Shown here piece after piece: positions 7,454 through 19,889 of a DNA stretch of 64,000 nucleotides. Within the stretch, counting starts at the first letter, position 1. Every line of letters begins with the position of its first letter. Made by a program: the position numbers and the translations under genes. The notes under the pieces were generated by a model that was not told where the DNA came from, ran no database searches, and saw only the letters and a program-made list of their open reading frames with translations. The stretch is from Pseudomonas fluorescens (GTDB lineage Bacteria > Pseudomonadota > Gammaproteobacteria > Pseudomonadales > Pseudomonadaceae). The stretch covers positions 4,588,001 to 4,652,000 of the forward strand of contig NZ_CP008896.1 in NCBI RefSeq assembly GCF_000730425.1, given 5' to 3'.

Positions 7454-9385
7454 ATGCCAAATACTCCTTCGCCCGTTTCTCCTTCGCTCAGTGCTGTCGC
7501 CTCTGGCTATCGGGGGGTGCATTACGACCTCCTGAAAAACCGTGTGCCCTCCTGGTTCATGCAGGCGCCCAAGGCGCGCCAGGAGGAACTGGCCAGCCAT
7601 TCACTGCAATTGCCCGCTTGGTACCGTAGGGCAAGCCCCGGGGCCCGGCTTGCCCTGGCCGCCGCTCACACACAGTACCGCGAAGCCCAGAACAGCCTTG
7701 AAGACACTCTCGGGCGCATTGACGATGTGCTCGATTTTGCCGAGCCGCTGCTTAAGGCGGCGATCCAGAAACGCTTTAACCTGACCCTGGACGTCAGGCA
7801 GGTTTACTTCGCTCGTAAGTACGCGCCTAAAAAAGGGCGGGATGACTTCGGCGGCTTTTTGGTCTTCGAGCAGTCCACCGATTCGCAGCTCAATTACCGC
7901 TATCGTGCGGTGACACTGCTGGAGGCTGCGCTGGCCAATTTCGACCCCGACGAAGAGCAGCGATCCAGTTGCAGCGATTGCCAGGTGATCACCCGTTTTT
8001 CGGCGTTTGATCGCGAGCTGATTCCCGGATTTGAAGACCTTGAGGCTCAGGCGCTGCCAATTTTGCCCCACGAGTTTGCCCAGTTGTGTCGTTCTCTGGA
8101 CCTGGGCGCGCGGTATCAGGAACATCTCAAAAGTGTGCTTGAGCCACAGGATCAAGCCAGGCGCAAGGCGTTGGAGGACCAATGGCAGGCCCATCGACGC
8201 CAGCAGTTCGTACTGAGTATGGAGGTCGCCAGCCTGCAACTGCAGCTTCATCCTGGAGGTGGTAGTCGAATCAAACACGGTATCAGTGCCGACGCTCGGA
8301 AAATGCTTGAGCAACTGCTGATCGACCCACACAAGGCTACCCTGGACGGCCGGCCGGTCACGTTTGCCGCCCCCACGATTTTCGGCTCTGTGCTGGTAGG
8401 GCCCTTGTTGATCGGGCCGGATCGCCCGGGCAGCCGTCGTACCGAGCGGTTGGTGGTGTATATCCCCAACGATCCGCAGCAGCCGCTCAAGGAATACCCC
8501 TCTGGCGACGAGTTCATGGCCGATTTAAGGGTTCGCTTGCACAGCCTCGCCTATCGGCGTTTCTTCAGTCAGTTTGTGCCCTTGCAGGAACAGGGGAGGT
8601 TCTTTCAGCAATTCAATACGTTGTACCAGCCGGAGGGCTCTACCGAGGCCACGACGGATTTTGCGCTAAAGGCCTCGCCAGCCACGTTGGTTATCGGCGA
8701 GTTTGCGATTACCGGCAACCTGTGGCGCGAGTTGCATCAGGCGCATATAAGCAAGTTGCTCGCCGATGCCAGGGCCGTTGCCGTTACGACCGATGACGAG
8801 GATCGGGAGGCTCGGATCAGGCGGCTGGAAGGTTTTCTCGATGCCGTGATCAACGTGTTCAACATGGCCGCGTTTGTGGTGCCGGGACTGGGACCGATCA
8901 TGCTGGCAGTGGGGGCGGCACAGATGATGTCCGACGTGTTCAGCGGGATTGAGGCTTATGAGCAGGATGAGATCAGAGAGATGTGGCGCTGTTTCTCGTC
9001 GGTGGCGCTCAACACGGCCTTTATCGCCACGGGCGCTACCGTATTGCCCCAGATTCAATGGTCGGGCCATGTCGAAGGCCTGAAACGGGTGACATTACCC
9101 AATGGCCAGCACGCATTGTGGCGCCCGCGCCTGGATGGGTACGAGCTGCCTGACTCCCGCCTCAGGCTCAGGCCGATGAGCGAGGCGTGTCTCGGCATAA
9201 CGGGCAACTCACGCTGCATCTGGAGGGCAGGCACTATCGCATCGTCGAGCAGCCCAGTGGCGATCATTACCGCATCCAGCATCCGACACAGCCCGATGCT
9301 TACCAGCCGGCGTTACGCAGCAACGGCCAAGAGGCCTGGTTGCATGAGGCCGATCAGCCCGGCCAGTGGACGGGGGCAGTGTTGA
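7454..9385 (+). CDS. NEL-type E3 ligase effector, N-terminal part (frameshifted gene)
   Basis: Upstream half of a gene that spans 7454-12585 in two frames; this frame gives 643 residues. Residues 1 to ~568 resemble the long N-terminal region of Pseudomonas 'dermonecrotic toxin domain/NEL E3 ligase' proteins. A hydrophobic hairpin (~470-500, AAFVVPGLGPIMLAVGAAQ) is a possible membrane-insertion segment. The last ~70 residues (after ELPDSRLR) are low-complexity and basic and look like out-of-frame translation. The natural continuation (RHNGQLTLHLEGRHYRIVEQ) is in the -1 frame. No Sec signal peptide is seen. Alone it would be a truncated protein without LRR or ligase. Confidence 0.75.
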   Translation: MPNTPSPVSPSLSAVASGYRGVHYDLLKNRVPSWFMQAPKARQEELASHSLQLPAWYRRASPGARLALAAAHTQYREAQNSLEDTLGRIDDVLDFAEPLLKAAIQKRFNLTLDVRQVYFARKYAPKKGRDDFGGFLVFEQSTDSQLNYRYRAVTLLEAALANFDPDEEQRSSCSDCQVITRFSAFDRELIPGFEDLEAQALPILPHEFAQLCRSLDLGARYQEHLKSVLEPQDQARRKALEDQWQAHRRQQFVLSMEVASLQLQLHPGGGSRIKHGISADARKMLEQLLIDPHKATLDGRPVTFAAPTIFGSVLVGPLLIGPDRPGSRRTERLVVYIPNDPQQPLKEYPSGDEFMADLRVRLHSLAYRRFFSQFVPLQEQGRFFQQFNTLYQPEGSTEATTDFALKASPATLVIGEFAITGNLWRELHQAHISKLLADARAVAVTTDDEDREARIRRLEGFLDAVINVFNMAAFVVPGLGPIMLAVGAAQMMSDVFSGIEAYEQDEIREMWRCFSSVALNTAFIATGATVLPQIQWSGHVEGLKRVTLPNGQHALWRPRLDGYELPDSRLRLRPMSEACLGITGNSRCIWRAGTIASSSSPVAIITASSIRHSPMLTSRRYAATAKRPGCMRPISPASGRGQC

Positions 9386-12300
9386 TGCGCCGCATAGGCG
9401 CCTCGATGGAAGGTTTTAGCGAGAGTGAACTGGAGCAGATCCGCCAGGTCAGTGACGTCGACGAAGGCCGGTTACGCCGGATGCACGCTCATCATGAGCC
9501 TGTGCCAGCGGTGCTGCTGGATACCGCCCGGCAGTTTCGTGCTTATCGGGATGCGACGGGGTTCGCAGAGCAAATACGTGCCGGGCGCCTCTCGGCTGAT
9601 CGGGCCGGGTATGCCGCAACCATGGCGATCGAACTACCCCACTGGCCGGCCACCAAGTGCATCGAGGTGTATGAGGTGGGGGAGCCTGGGGTGCGTTACG
9701 GAAACCCCCAGGCCTCGGCGGACGATGTGATTCGCATCAGCCGCATGGAGCTGATGCAGGGCGAGCTGCCCAGGCGCATTGTCGAGAGTCTGACCCACGA
9801 GCAGTCAATGGCGCTGCTGGGGGAGCGAGTCGCCTCTGACACCCCGTCTCGCGTCGCCGAGCTGACCAATCGCCTGGCGCAGTATGCGGGCACGCAACTT
9901 ACGCGGCTGTTCAAGAGCCTGTACAGCTCGCGCCGTCCTCCTGAAAGCCCGGAGCTGCGGATTTTGCTGCGAGACTTCAAGCGCCTGTCGGCTTCTATGG
10001 CCCAGGAGTTGCTCGACATGGCCTCCCCGCAGGAACTGGAGACGACCGTCACTAAGGAACGTATTCCGTTACGGTTGGGTGAAGAAGCGCGCAAGCTGCA
10101 GGCGCAAAGGCGCCTGTTGCAGGCCTATGAAGGGCTTTACCTGGATGCGTTGGATAATCCGGATACCGAGGCGCTGGTGCTTCACTCCCTGGAAAACCTG
10201 CCCGGTTGGCGCGATGACATCCGGATTGAGGTGCGCGAGGCTTCCCTGCACGGCACATTGCGCGCCGCTTTCGGCCCCGAAGGCGCGAGCAGTTGCAAAG
10301 TCCTGGTGCGGATGTCGGATGGGCGTTATCAGCCATTCGATGAGCGGGGCAATGAGTTGCACGGCATCAACGGCTTGTATGGAGCCCTGCAACATGCCTT
10401 GCCCGATGCCCATCGCAAGGCGCTTGGCCTGCCCCATGTCGGGCAGGGTGAACAACTGCGGGGGCTGATCATTCAGCGGGCACTGCCGCGGGATGCATTA
10501 CGCACCGTACTGCGTATGCAGCCGCGTAAAAAACCCTTTTTCCGCTCTCCCCGTCGCGCATCGGGCGGCAAACGTGGATACCCACTGAGTGGCCGCGGGT
10601 CGGGGAGTCAGGCGCTGAGTATCCGTCGCCGGCTGCGGACACTTTACCCCAGCATGACCGATGAGCAGATGGAGGAATACCTGCAAGGGCGCCCTCCCCA
10701 CGATGATCGTTGGCTCAGGCTGTTGGAGCATGAGTTTGGGGATTTGCAGGACACAATGCAGATGTGGATGTTGCAGGAGGGGCGTGCACGTTCGGTTTTG
10801 CGGGCGCGGTACACGATCATGAAAGCCATCCTGGACGCCTGGCAAAAGAGCGGCGAATGGGATCTCGACGCGGGCGGTCACTATCGGGGGATGAAAATTC
10901 ATCTGCATGCCAACCGTCTTTCGGAGCGACTGGCCCTAGGCGCAGAGCTGGAAACCTTGCCGGCGCTGCCCGCTAACTTTGATCATGTTTCCAACATGCA
11001 GATAGCGGATTGCGGAGTGAGCGATCAAGGCGCGCGCTTTCTCTCGGCGTTTCGCGGGTTGCGCCTACTGGACATGAACGGCAACCGCTTGACCGTGCTG
11101 CCCCCCGCCCTGGCGAACATGCCGCTTATGGAGGGGCTGGACCTGGCGGATAACCAGGTGGTGCTGACGGCAGAGACCGCCCAGCACCTCAAACAGATGA
11201 GTCGAATGGTTTCGTTGTCCCTGGAGGGAAATCCGATTGGCATGTCGCTGAACGTCAGTCGCATGCCGTACCTGCACTGGTTGCACCTGGCGGGTTGTGG
11301 CTTGCAGGAATGGCCGGCCGGCCTTTTTGCCCGTCCCAGGCCGCGCAGTTTCTTTCTGGACTTGAGTGGCAATTCGCTCACGCGTATTGCCGATGTGGCT
11401 CCAGGCTCGGACAGGGCGCAGATCCTCGCCAGGACCGTGGTGACTCGCGGGCTGCTGACGCCCAGTGTGCTCGAGCGGCTCAAGCTCTATATCGAGTCCA
11501 TCGGGCTGGATGCCGAGCGTACTTTTCCGCCTCGGGGGACCCTGGAAAGCGCGCATTGGATGGCTGGTTTGACGCAGCAGCAATGGCTGGAAAAATCCAA
11601 GCTGTGGGATGCGCTCGAGGAGGTTGAGGGGAGCGAGCCGTTTTTCAATGAGCTGCGCAAGCTGAGCGAGTCATCCGATGCCGGGACAACGGCCTACAAG
11701 GCCGACTTGACCGCCAAGGTCTGGCGCATGATCGAAGCGATGCACGATGACAGCGTATTGCGTGAAACATTGTTCCAGATGGCTTTAGCGCCAACGACAT
11801 GCGTCGATGCCGGTGCGCAGTTGTTCAACGCCATGGGGGCGGAGGTGTTGGTGCATCAAGCCAATGCGATTCCCAGCGCTGCATTAAAGAAAATCGAGCT
11901 TCTGGACCTGGCCAAAGGTCGCTCCAGACTTGAGGAGTTAGGTCGGATCGCCCATGCGCGAGTCGCCGAACTGCTCAAACAGGGGCGCAATTTTCCTCAG
12001 TCGGACGCAGAAGGCGATCCCATCCAGCAGGTTGATGCACAGGGCAATAGGGTACGCAGTATCGACGAGGTAGAAATCTATCTGGCCTACGCCACCCGGC
12101 TGGCCGAACGCCTGGATTTACCGTGGCAATCCAGAAGCATGATGTTCAGGGAGCCAGACGTCACGGACAGAATGTTGGAGCAAGCCTATCTGCGTGTACG
12201 GGCTTTGGAGGAGGGAGATCAGTTGCGGAACTTGATCGTGGAGCAACCTTTCTGGGCCGAGTATGTGCAGACGCTCAACAGCAATGATTTCAAGGTGCTG

Positions 12301-12585
12301 GAGAACAAGGGCGACGCGCTGACCAGCTTGCTTGCCGCCCAGCAGGAGTGGGCGGCAGACGGGAATCTGTCGGCCCAGCAAAAGCAGGTCCTGCGTGAGA
12401 CCATCGATGCCTGCGCGCGCACCCTGGGCAAGTCTGCGCAAAACGTCACCCCTGGTACGGTGATGAGTGACGAGGAGTATTTTTCCGAGATGGAAAGCCT
12501 GGGGGACCAGCGCAAGAACCTGCTGTGCAGCCTCACGGATCAGATCATGGGCCGTGTTCCGGCTCGCGAAGGGCTGCAGACTTGA
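9187..12585 (+). CDS. NEL-type E3 ubiquitin ligase effector, LRR and catalytic part (frameshifted gene)
   Basis: Downstream half of the split gene, 1132 residues from a GTG at 9187; the frame is open from 9154 and the GTG has no convincing ribosome site. Leucine-rich repeats lie at ~587-738 (for example LRLLDMNGNRLTVLPPALANMP, split here by the motif LxxLxLxxNxLxxLP). The C-terminal ~340 residues match the NEL (novel E3 ligase) domain of IpaH/SspH effectors, with the catalytic CxD motif at Cys872 (TTCVDAGAQLFN) followed by a helical domain. Such ligases ubiquitinate host proteins after secretion. A perfect hairpin overlaps the stop codon. The domain call is strong; function depends on whether the two frames are joined. 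Confidence 0.8.
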   Translation: MSRHNGQLTLHLEGRHYRIVEQPSGDHYRIQHPTQPDAYQPALRSNGQEAWLHEADQPGQWTGAVLMRRIGASMEGFSESELEQIRQVSDVDEGRLRRMHAHHEPVPAVLLDTARQFRAYRDATGFAEQIRAGRLSADRAGYAATMAIELPHWPATKCIEVYEVGEPGVRYGNPQASADDVIRISRMELMQGELPRRIVESLTHEQSMALLGERVASDTPSRVAELTNRLAQYAGTQLTRLFKSLYSSRRPPESPELRILLRDFKRLSASMAQELLDMASPQELETTVTKERIPLRLGEEARKLQAQRRLLQAYEGLYLDALDNPDTEALVLHSLENLPGWRDDIRIEVREASLHGTLRAAFGPEGASSCKVLVRMSDGRYQPFDERGNELHGINGLYGALQHALPDAHRKALGLPHVGQGEQLRGLIIQRALPRDALRTVLRMQPRKKPFFRSPRRASGGKRGYPLSGRGSGSQALSIRRRLRTLYPSMTDEQMEEYLQGRPPHDDRWLRLLEHEFGDLQDTMQMWMLQEGRARSVLRARYTIMKAILDAWQKSGEWDLDAGGHYRGMKIHLHANRLSERLALGAELETLPALPANFDHVSNMQIADCGVSDQGARFLSAFRGLRLLDMNGNRLTVLPPALANMPLMEGLDLADNQVVLTAETAQHLKQMSRMVSLSLEGNPIGMSLNVSRMPYLHWLHLAGCGLQEWPAGLFARPRPRSFFLDLSGNSLTRIADVAPGSDRAQILARTVVTRGLLTPSVLERLKLYIESIGLDAERTFPPRGTLESAHWMAGLTQQQWLEKSKLWDALEEVEGSEPFFNELRKLSESSDAGTTAYKADLTAKVWRMIEAMHDDSVLRETLFQMALAPTTCVDAGAQLFNAMGAEVLVHQANAIPSAALKKIELLDLAKGRSRLEELGRIAHARVAELLKQGRNFPQSDAEGDPIQQVDAQGNRVRSIDEVEIYLAYATRLAERLDLPWQSRSMMFREPDVTDRMLEQAYLRVRALEEGDQLRNLIVEQPFWAEYVQTLNSNDFKVLENKGDALTSLLAAQQEWAADGNLSAQQKQVLRETIDACARTLGKSAQNVTPGTVMSDEEYFSEMESLGDQRKNLLCSLTDQIMGRVPAREGLQT

Positions 12586-12602
12586 GGCCCTGAGAGGGCC
12601 TC
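12584..12602. terminator. Hairpin terminator between effector gene and ureC
   Basis: Perfect 7-bp stem GAGGCCC / GGGCCTC with loop TGAGA, overlapping the stop codon of the effector gene and 17 bases from the ureC stop. It could serve both convergent genes; there is no clear T-run. Confidence 0.5.
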
Positions 12603-12618
12603 GGTAGGGGGCGAACCG

Positions 12619-14319
<1,701 letters not shown>

Positions 14320-14359
14320 GGGAGTGTCCTGAAGAATTTGTGTTGAATGTGAATCCGCT

Positions 14360-14424
14360 ATCGCAGGCAAGCCAGCTCCCACATTTGAAATGCATTCCCA
14401 TGTGGGAGCTGGCTTGCCTGCGAT
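14360..14424. repeat. REPIN (GTGGGAGCTGGCTTGCCT type) between ureB and ureC
   Basis: Two inverted copies, ATCGCAGGCAAGCCAGC... and ...GTGGGAGCTGGCTTGCCTG, joined by ~15 bases. It sits inside the urease operon, so it may stabilise or attenuate the ureC message. Confidence 0.8.
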
Positions 14425-14430
14425 GAGGCC

Positions 14431-15802
<1,372 letters not shown>

Positions 15803-15811
15803 GGTCGGGTC

Positions 15812-16114
15812 TCAGGCGATGGGCTGGTGGACGGTCACCAGTTTGGTGCCGTCGGGGAAGGTGGCTTCGACCTGGATATCCGGGATCATTTCCGGGATGC
15901 CTTCCATTACTTGCTCGCGACTGAGCAGGGTGGTGCCAAAGTGCATCAGGTCGGCCACGGTGCGCCCGTCACGCGCGCCTTCGAGCAGGGCAGCGCTGAT
16001 GTAGGCGATGGTTTCCGGGTAATTGAGCTTCACCCCGCGCGCCAGGCGACGCTCGGCCAGCAGGCCGGCGGTGAAGATCAGCAGTTTGTCTTTTTCCCGT
16101 GGGGTCAGGTCCAT
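15812..16114 (-). CDS. ureA: Urease subunit gamma
   Basis: A 100-residue UreA beginning [23 protein letters not shown], with the family segment [24 protein letters not shown] and C-terminal [18 protein letters not shown]. It is the smallest subunit of the (UreABC)3 enzyme. The start at 16114 gives the standard length; upstream in-frame codons to 16153 come from the intergenic region. A REPIN separates it from ureD. Confidence 0.97.
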   Translation of the reverse strand: MDLTPREKDKLLIFTAGLLAERRLARGVKLNYPETIAYISAALLEGARDGRTVADLMHFGTTLLSREQVMEGIPEMIPDIQVEATFPDGTKLVTVHQPIA

Positions 16115-16162
16115 GGTCAGCAATCCGTTTTGAAAAACAATTATTAACAACACAGGTCCACT

Positions 16163-16272
16163 GTGGGAGCGGCGGTGCGACTTGCTCGCAAATGCGGTGT
16201 ATCAGTCAACATATCCATGACTGACCCACCGCATTCGCGAGCAAGTCGAATCGTCGCACCGCCGCTCCCACA
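16163..16272. repeat. REPIN (extended, with modified REP ends) between ureD and ureA
   Basis: Inverted copies starting TGTGGGAGCGGCGGTGCGAC and ending in the complementary CGCACCGCCGCTCCCACA around an interior containing GCGGTGTATCAGTCAAC. The same interior occurs at 51894 and, reversed, at 21427 and 49246, so this is a mobile REPIN family member. Confidence 0.8.
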
Positions 16273-16280
16273 TTTTGATC

Positions 16281-17120
16281 TCATGTGTTCCAAATTCTTG
16301 GTGGCATGGCCTCACGCCCCAGCAGCGCCGGGCGCAACAGCCGCCATAAAGCAATCAACCAGGCCCTGGCCTGCAACGTCTCGCCGGCCAGGCAGCGTGC
16401 CACCAGCAAACCCGGCAACTGGGTCAGGTCGCCGCGCACCGCGTGGGGCAGGGCGCGACACTGTTCAAGCAGTTCGCTGTCGATTTCACCGGTCACCAGC
16501 AAGGTGGCAAACACCGGCTGGCCGTCCAGGCCAATCGGCGAGTCGAGCAGGCCGTCGTCGCCCACGATGCGCTGGCGCTCATGCCAGAGCAACTGGCCGT
16601 CGCGGCGGATATCCAGGTGCGACTGAAAGTGCCCAAGGTCGAAACGCTCGCCACTGGCCGGACGCCCCAAGGCGACCACGTCCCAGTAGAACAACCGGGC
16701 GTCGCCTTCAAGGTCGATGCGGGTGCGCAGTTCGGCCTGGGCAGCGCTGAACACGATGGTTTCCTGGGGCAGCCATTCCAGGGTGGCGCCGGCTTCGACC
16801 GTCAATGCCAACTGCTGATACGCCGGCCCGCTGGCGCGATACCACTTGGCGGCGCCGGGGCTGGTCAGTTGCGCCCATGCGCCCTGCGCGAGATGGGCGG
16901 TGATGTCCAGGCGATCCCCCCCGGCAATCCCGCCCGGTGGGTGCACGATGATGTGCTGGCACACCTCGGGGCCTTCGGCATACAGGTGCTTTTGCACCCG
17001 CAGCGGGCCCAGGTGGCGGCGCAGCACCGGACGCGTGGTCGCGCCGAATCGTGCATAGCCCAACTCCAGCGCGGCGTGCCAGCTGGGGGTGAACAGGGCG
17101 GAGGGGGCAGGAAGGGTCAT
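16281..17120 (-). CDS. ureD: Urease accessory protein UreD
   Basis: A 279-residue UreD (UreH) with the characteristic blocks [32 protein letters not shown] and [10 protein letters not shown]. It scaffolds the UreDFG apo-urease activation complex that delivers nickel. It begins the ure gene order, 30 bases downstream of urtE on the same strand, so urea uptake and hydrolysis genes may be co-transcribed. The partner genes ureE, ureF and ureG are absent from the window and must be elsewhere. Confidence 0.95.
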   Translation of the reverse strand: MTLPAPSALFTPSWHAALELGYARFGATTRPVLRRHLGPLRVQKHLYAEGPEVCQHIIVHPPGGIAGGDRLDITAHLAQGAWAQLTSPGAAKWYRASGPAYQQLALTVEAGATLEWLPQETIVFSAAQAELRTRIDLEGDARLFYWDVVALGRPASGERFDLGHFQSHLDIRRDGQLLWHERQRIVGDDGLLDSPIGLDGQPVFATLLVTGEIDSELLEQCRALPHAVRGDLTQLPGLLVARCLAGETLQARAWLIALWRLLRPALLGREAMPPRIWNT

Positions 17121-17150
17121 GGCCGGTGCTTGGTAACGAGACGCTACAGA

Positions 17151-17849
17151 TTAGATGGTAACCAGGCCGCGTACACCCTCGGCCTCCATATTTTCACCAC
17201 GGCCCTGCTGGACGATTTCACCCCGGGACATCACCAGGTAGTGATCGGCCAGTTCGGCGGCAAAGTCGTAGAACTGCTCTACCAGCAGGATCGCCATATC
17301 GCCGCGCTCGGCGAGTCTCTTGATCACCGCGCCGATCTCCTTGATCACCGAGGGCTGGATGCCTTCGGTGGGTTCGTCGAGGATCAACAGGCGTGGACGG
17401 CTGGCCAGGGCGCGGCCGATGGCCAGTTGCTGCTGCTGGCCGCCCGACAGGTCGCCCCCGCGCCGGTGTTTCATCTGCAGCAGTACCGGGAACAGCTCGT
17501 AGATAAACGCCGGGACTTGCTTGGCTTCGCGGCCGGGAAAGCGCGACAGGCCCATCAGCAGGTTCTCTTCCACCGTCAGCCGGGCGAAAATCTCCCGGCC
17601 CTGGGGCACGTAGGCAATGCCGGCGTGTACCCGCTGGTGCGGCTTGAAGCCGGTGATGGCCTTGCCTTCCCAGTTCACTGCACCTTCCTTGGCGGGCAAC
17701 AGGCCCATCAGGCATTTGAGCAGGGTGGTCTTGCCCACGCCGTTACGGCCGAGCAGGCAGGTGACTTCGCCGACTTTTACCTCGAACGAAAGGCCGCGCA
17801 GGATATGGCTGCCGCCGTAGTACTGGTGCAATTTATCGACTTGCAGCAT
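17151..17849 (-). CDS. urtE: Urea ABC transporter ATP-binding protein UrtE
   Basis: A 232-residue LivF-type ATPase: Walker A GRNGVGKTT, signature LSGGQQQQLAIGRAL, Walker [15 protein letters not shown], and the family motif YVPQGREIFARLTVEENL. The C-terminus resembles UrtE rather than amino-acid LivF. The ATG at 17849, 10 bases after an AGGAG, gives the usual 232 residues. Last of urtABCDE and directly upstream of ureD, which supports urea as the substrate. Confidence 0.95.
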   Translation of the reverse strand: MLQVDKLHQYYGGSHILRGLSFEVKVGEVTCLLGRNGVGKTTLLKCLMGLLPAKEGAVNWEGKAITGFKPHQRVHAGIAYVPQGREIFARLTVEENLLMGLSRFPGREAKQVPAFIYELFPVLLQMKHRRGGDLSGGQQQQLAIGRALASRPRLLILDEPTEGIQPSVIKEIGAVIKRLAERGDMAILLVEQFYDFAAELADHYLVMSRGEIVQQGRGENMEAEGVRGLVTI

Positions 17850-17870
17850 GTTCAAACTCTCCTCAATTCC

Positions 17871-17946
17871 CCTGTGGGAGCTGGCTTGCCTGCGATGGCG
17901 GTGTGTCAGTCACCCTCGCTATCGCCGGCAAGCCGGCTCCTACAGG
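17871..17946. repeat. Hybrid REPIN: two different REP types paired
   Basis: The left half is the GTGGGAGCTGGCTTGCCT type and the right half is the inverted GCCGGCAAGCCGGCTCCTAC type, so the two arms come from different REP subfamilies. It lies between urtD and urtE. Confidence 0.75.
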
Positions 17947-17952
17947 ACGCAA

Positions 17953-18813
17953 TCAGCGACCGAGGTACACCTCGATCACCCGCTCGTTTTCCTGCACCTG
18001 TTCCAGTGACCCTTCGGCCAGCACGCTGCCCTGGTGCAGCACCGTGACATGGTCGGCAATCGAGCCGACAAAGCCCATGTCGTGTTCCACCACCATCAGC
18101 GAATGCTTGCCCGCCAGGCGCTTGAACAGCTCGGCGGTGAACTCGGTCTCGGCGTCGGTCATGCCCGCCACCGGTTCATCGAGCAGCAACAGTTGCGGGT
18201 CCTGCATCAGCAGCATGCCGATTTCCAGGAACTGCTTCTGGCCGTGGGACAGCAAGCCCGCCGGGCGCTGCGCCGAAGTCGTCAGGCGAATGGTGTCCAG
18301 TACTTCGTCGATACGGTCTTTCTGTTCGCTGTTCAGGCGTGCGCGCAGGCTGGCCCACACCGATTTGTCGGTGTTCTGTGCCAGTTCCAGGTTCTCGAAT
18401 ACGCTCAGGGCTTCAAACACCGTGGGCTTCTGGAACTTGCGACCGATGCCGGCCTGGGCGATCTGCACTTCACTCATGCGGGTCAGGTCCAGGGTTTCGC
18501 CGAACCAGGCCTTGCCGTGGCTGGGGCGAGTCTTGCCGGTGATCACGTCCATCAGCGTGGTCTTGCCCGCGCCATTGGGGCCGATGATGCAGCGCAGTTC
18601 ACCGACGCCGATATACAGGTTCAGGTCGTTGAGCGCCTTGAAACCGTCGAAGCTGACGCTGATGTCTTCCAGGGTCAGGATCGTCCCGTGGCGGGTGTTC
18701 AGGCCCTTGCCGGCGGCCTGGCCGAGGCCGATGGCGTCGCGGCTGCTGCCGGCATCTTTGTTGGGGTCGAGAATAGGTTCGAGCATAAATTCAGCCGTCG
18801 GTGTGATTCTCAT
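17953..18813 (-). CDS. urtD: Urea ABC transporter ATP-binding protein UrtD
   Basis: A 286-residue LivG-type ATPase: Walker A GPNGAGKTT, signature LSHGQKQFLEIGMLL, Walker B LLLLDEPVAGMTDAE. The first ~40 residues before the nucleotide-binding domain form the extension seen in UrtD. The ATG at 18813 overlaps the urtC stop by four bases, so translation is coupled. It acts with UrtE under the UrtBC membrane channel. Confidence 0.95.
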   Translation of the reverse strand: MRITPTAEFMLEPILDPNKDAGSSRDAIGLGQAAGKGLNTRHGTILTLEDISVSFDGFKALNDLNLYIGVGELRCIIGPNGAGKTTLMDVITGKTRPSHGKAWFGETLDLTRMSEVQIAQAGIGRKFQKPTVFEALSVFENLELAQNTDKSVWASLRARLNSEQKDRIDEVLDTIRLTTSAQRPAGLLSHGQKQFLEIGMLLMQDPQLLLLDEPVAGMTDAETEFTAELFKRLAGKHSLMVVEHDMGFVGSIADHVTVLHQGSVLAEGSLEQVQENERVIEVYLGR

Positions 18814-19889
18814 TGTTCGCCCCTCTTCTTCAGCAAGCCGATGATGCCCTTGGGCAAATACAGCGTGACGATGATGAACAGCGCGCCGAGGAAGAACAGC
18901 CAGTATTCCGGGAAGGCCACGGTGAACCAGCTCTTCATGCCGTTGACCACACCGGCGCCGAGCAACGGCCCGATCAACGTGCCTCGCCCGCCCAAGGCGA
19001 CCCACACCGCCGCCTCGATGGAGTTGGTCGGTGACATTTCGCTGGGGTTGATGATGCCCACCTGCGGCACATACAGCGCGCCGGCCAGGCCGCACAACAC
19101 CGCGCTCAACACCCAGACGAACAGCTTGAAGCCGCGTGGGTCGTAGCCGCAGAACATCAGACGGTTTTCCGCATCGCGCAACGCCGTCAGCACCCGGCCG
19201 AACTTGCTGCGGGCCAGGCGCCAGCCGATGTACAGGCTGGCGACCAACAGCAGCACCGTGGCCAAAAACAACACCGCCCGGGTGCCGGGCTCGGTGATGC
19301 CAAAGCCCAGGATGCTGCGAAAGTTGGTAAAGCCGTTGTTGCCGCCAAAGCCGGTCTCGTTGCGGAAAAACAACAGCATCCCGGCAAAGGTCAGGGCCTG
19401 GGTCATGATCGAGAAGTACACGCCCTTGATCCGCGAGCGGAAGGCGAAGAAGCCGAACGCCAGGGCCAGCAAACCAGGGGCCAGTACCACCAGGCACAGG
19501 GCCCAGAGGAAGTGCTCGGTGCCCACCCAATACCACGGCAGTTCGGTCCATGACAGGAAGGTCATGAACGCCGGCAACTCGCTGCCGGCGGCCTGGCGCA
19601 TCAGGTACATGCCCATGGCGTAACCGCCGAGGGCGAAGAACAAGCCGTGGCCCAGGGACAACATCCCGGCGTAGCCCCACACCAGGTCCAGCGCCAGGGC
19701 GACGATGGCGTAGCAGAGAATCTTGCCCACCAGCGTCAGGGTGTAGGCCGAGACATGCAATGCACTGTCTGCGGGCAACAGCGACAACAACGGCAACGCC
19801 AGCAGCACGGCGAGGATCACCGCGCCCACTGCAATCGTCACCTTGGGGCCGGCCTTTTGCGCGGCCGTGAGCATCAATGGCTGGTTCAT
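18810..19889 (-). CDS. urtC: Urea ABC transporter permease UrtC
   Basis: A 359-residue LivM-type permease with about ten hydrophobic helices and the family segments GYAGMLSLGHGLFFALGGYAMG and ALRDAENRLMFCGYDPRGFKLFVW. It forms the inner-membrane urea channel with UrtB. Its start overlaps the urtB stop by one base. Confidence 0.95.
   Translation of the reverse strand: MNQPLMLTAAQKAGPKVTIAVGAVILAVLLALPLLSLLPADSALHVSAYTLTLVGKILCYAIVALALDLVWGYAGMLSLGHGLFFALGGYAMGMYLMRQAAGSELPAFMTFLSWTELPWYWVGTEHFLWALCLVVLAPGLLALAFGFFAFRSRIKGVYFSIMTQALTFAGMLLFFRNETGFGGNNGFTNFRSILGFGITEPGTRAVLFLATVLLLVASLYIGWRLARSKFGRVLTALRDAENRLMFCGYDPRGFKLFVWVLSAVLCGLAGALYVPQVGIINPSEMSPTNSIEAAVWVALGGRGTLIGPLLGAGVVNGMKSWFTVAFPEYWLFFLGALFIIVTLYLPKGIIGLLKKRGEQ

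Noticed and set aside
9140-9200. Programmed -1 ribosomal frameshift joining the effector frames
   Set aside because: No X-XXY-YYZ slippery heptamer or following stem is visible; a mutation or sequence error is simpler.
16163-16272. CRISPR-like repeat array
   Set aside because: Repeats are inverted REP pairs scattered singly between genes, not direct repeats with spacers.
17953-19680. Single 575-residue frame covering urtD and part of urtC
   Set aside because: The part upstream of 18813 is antisense-free but out-of-frame urtC; UrtD starts at MRITPTAEF.
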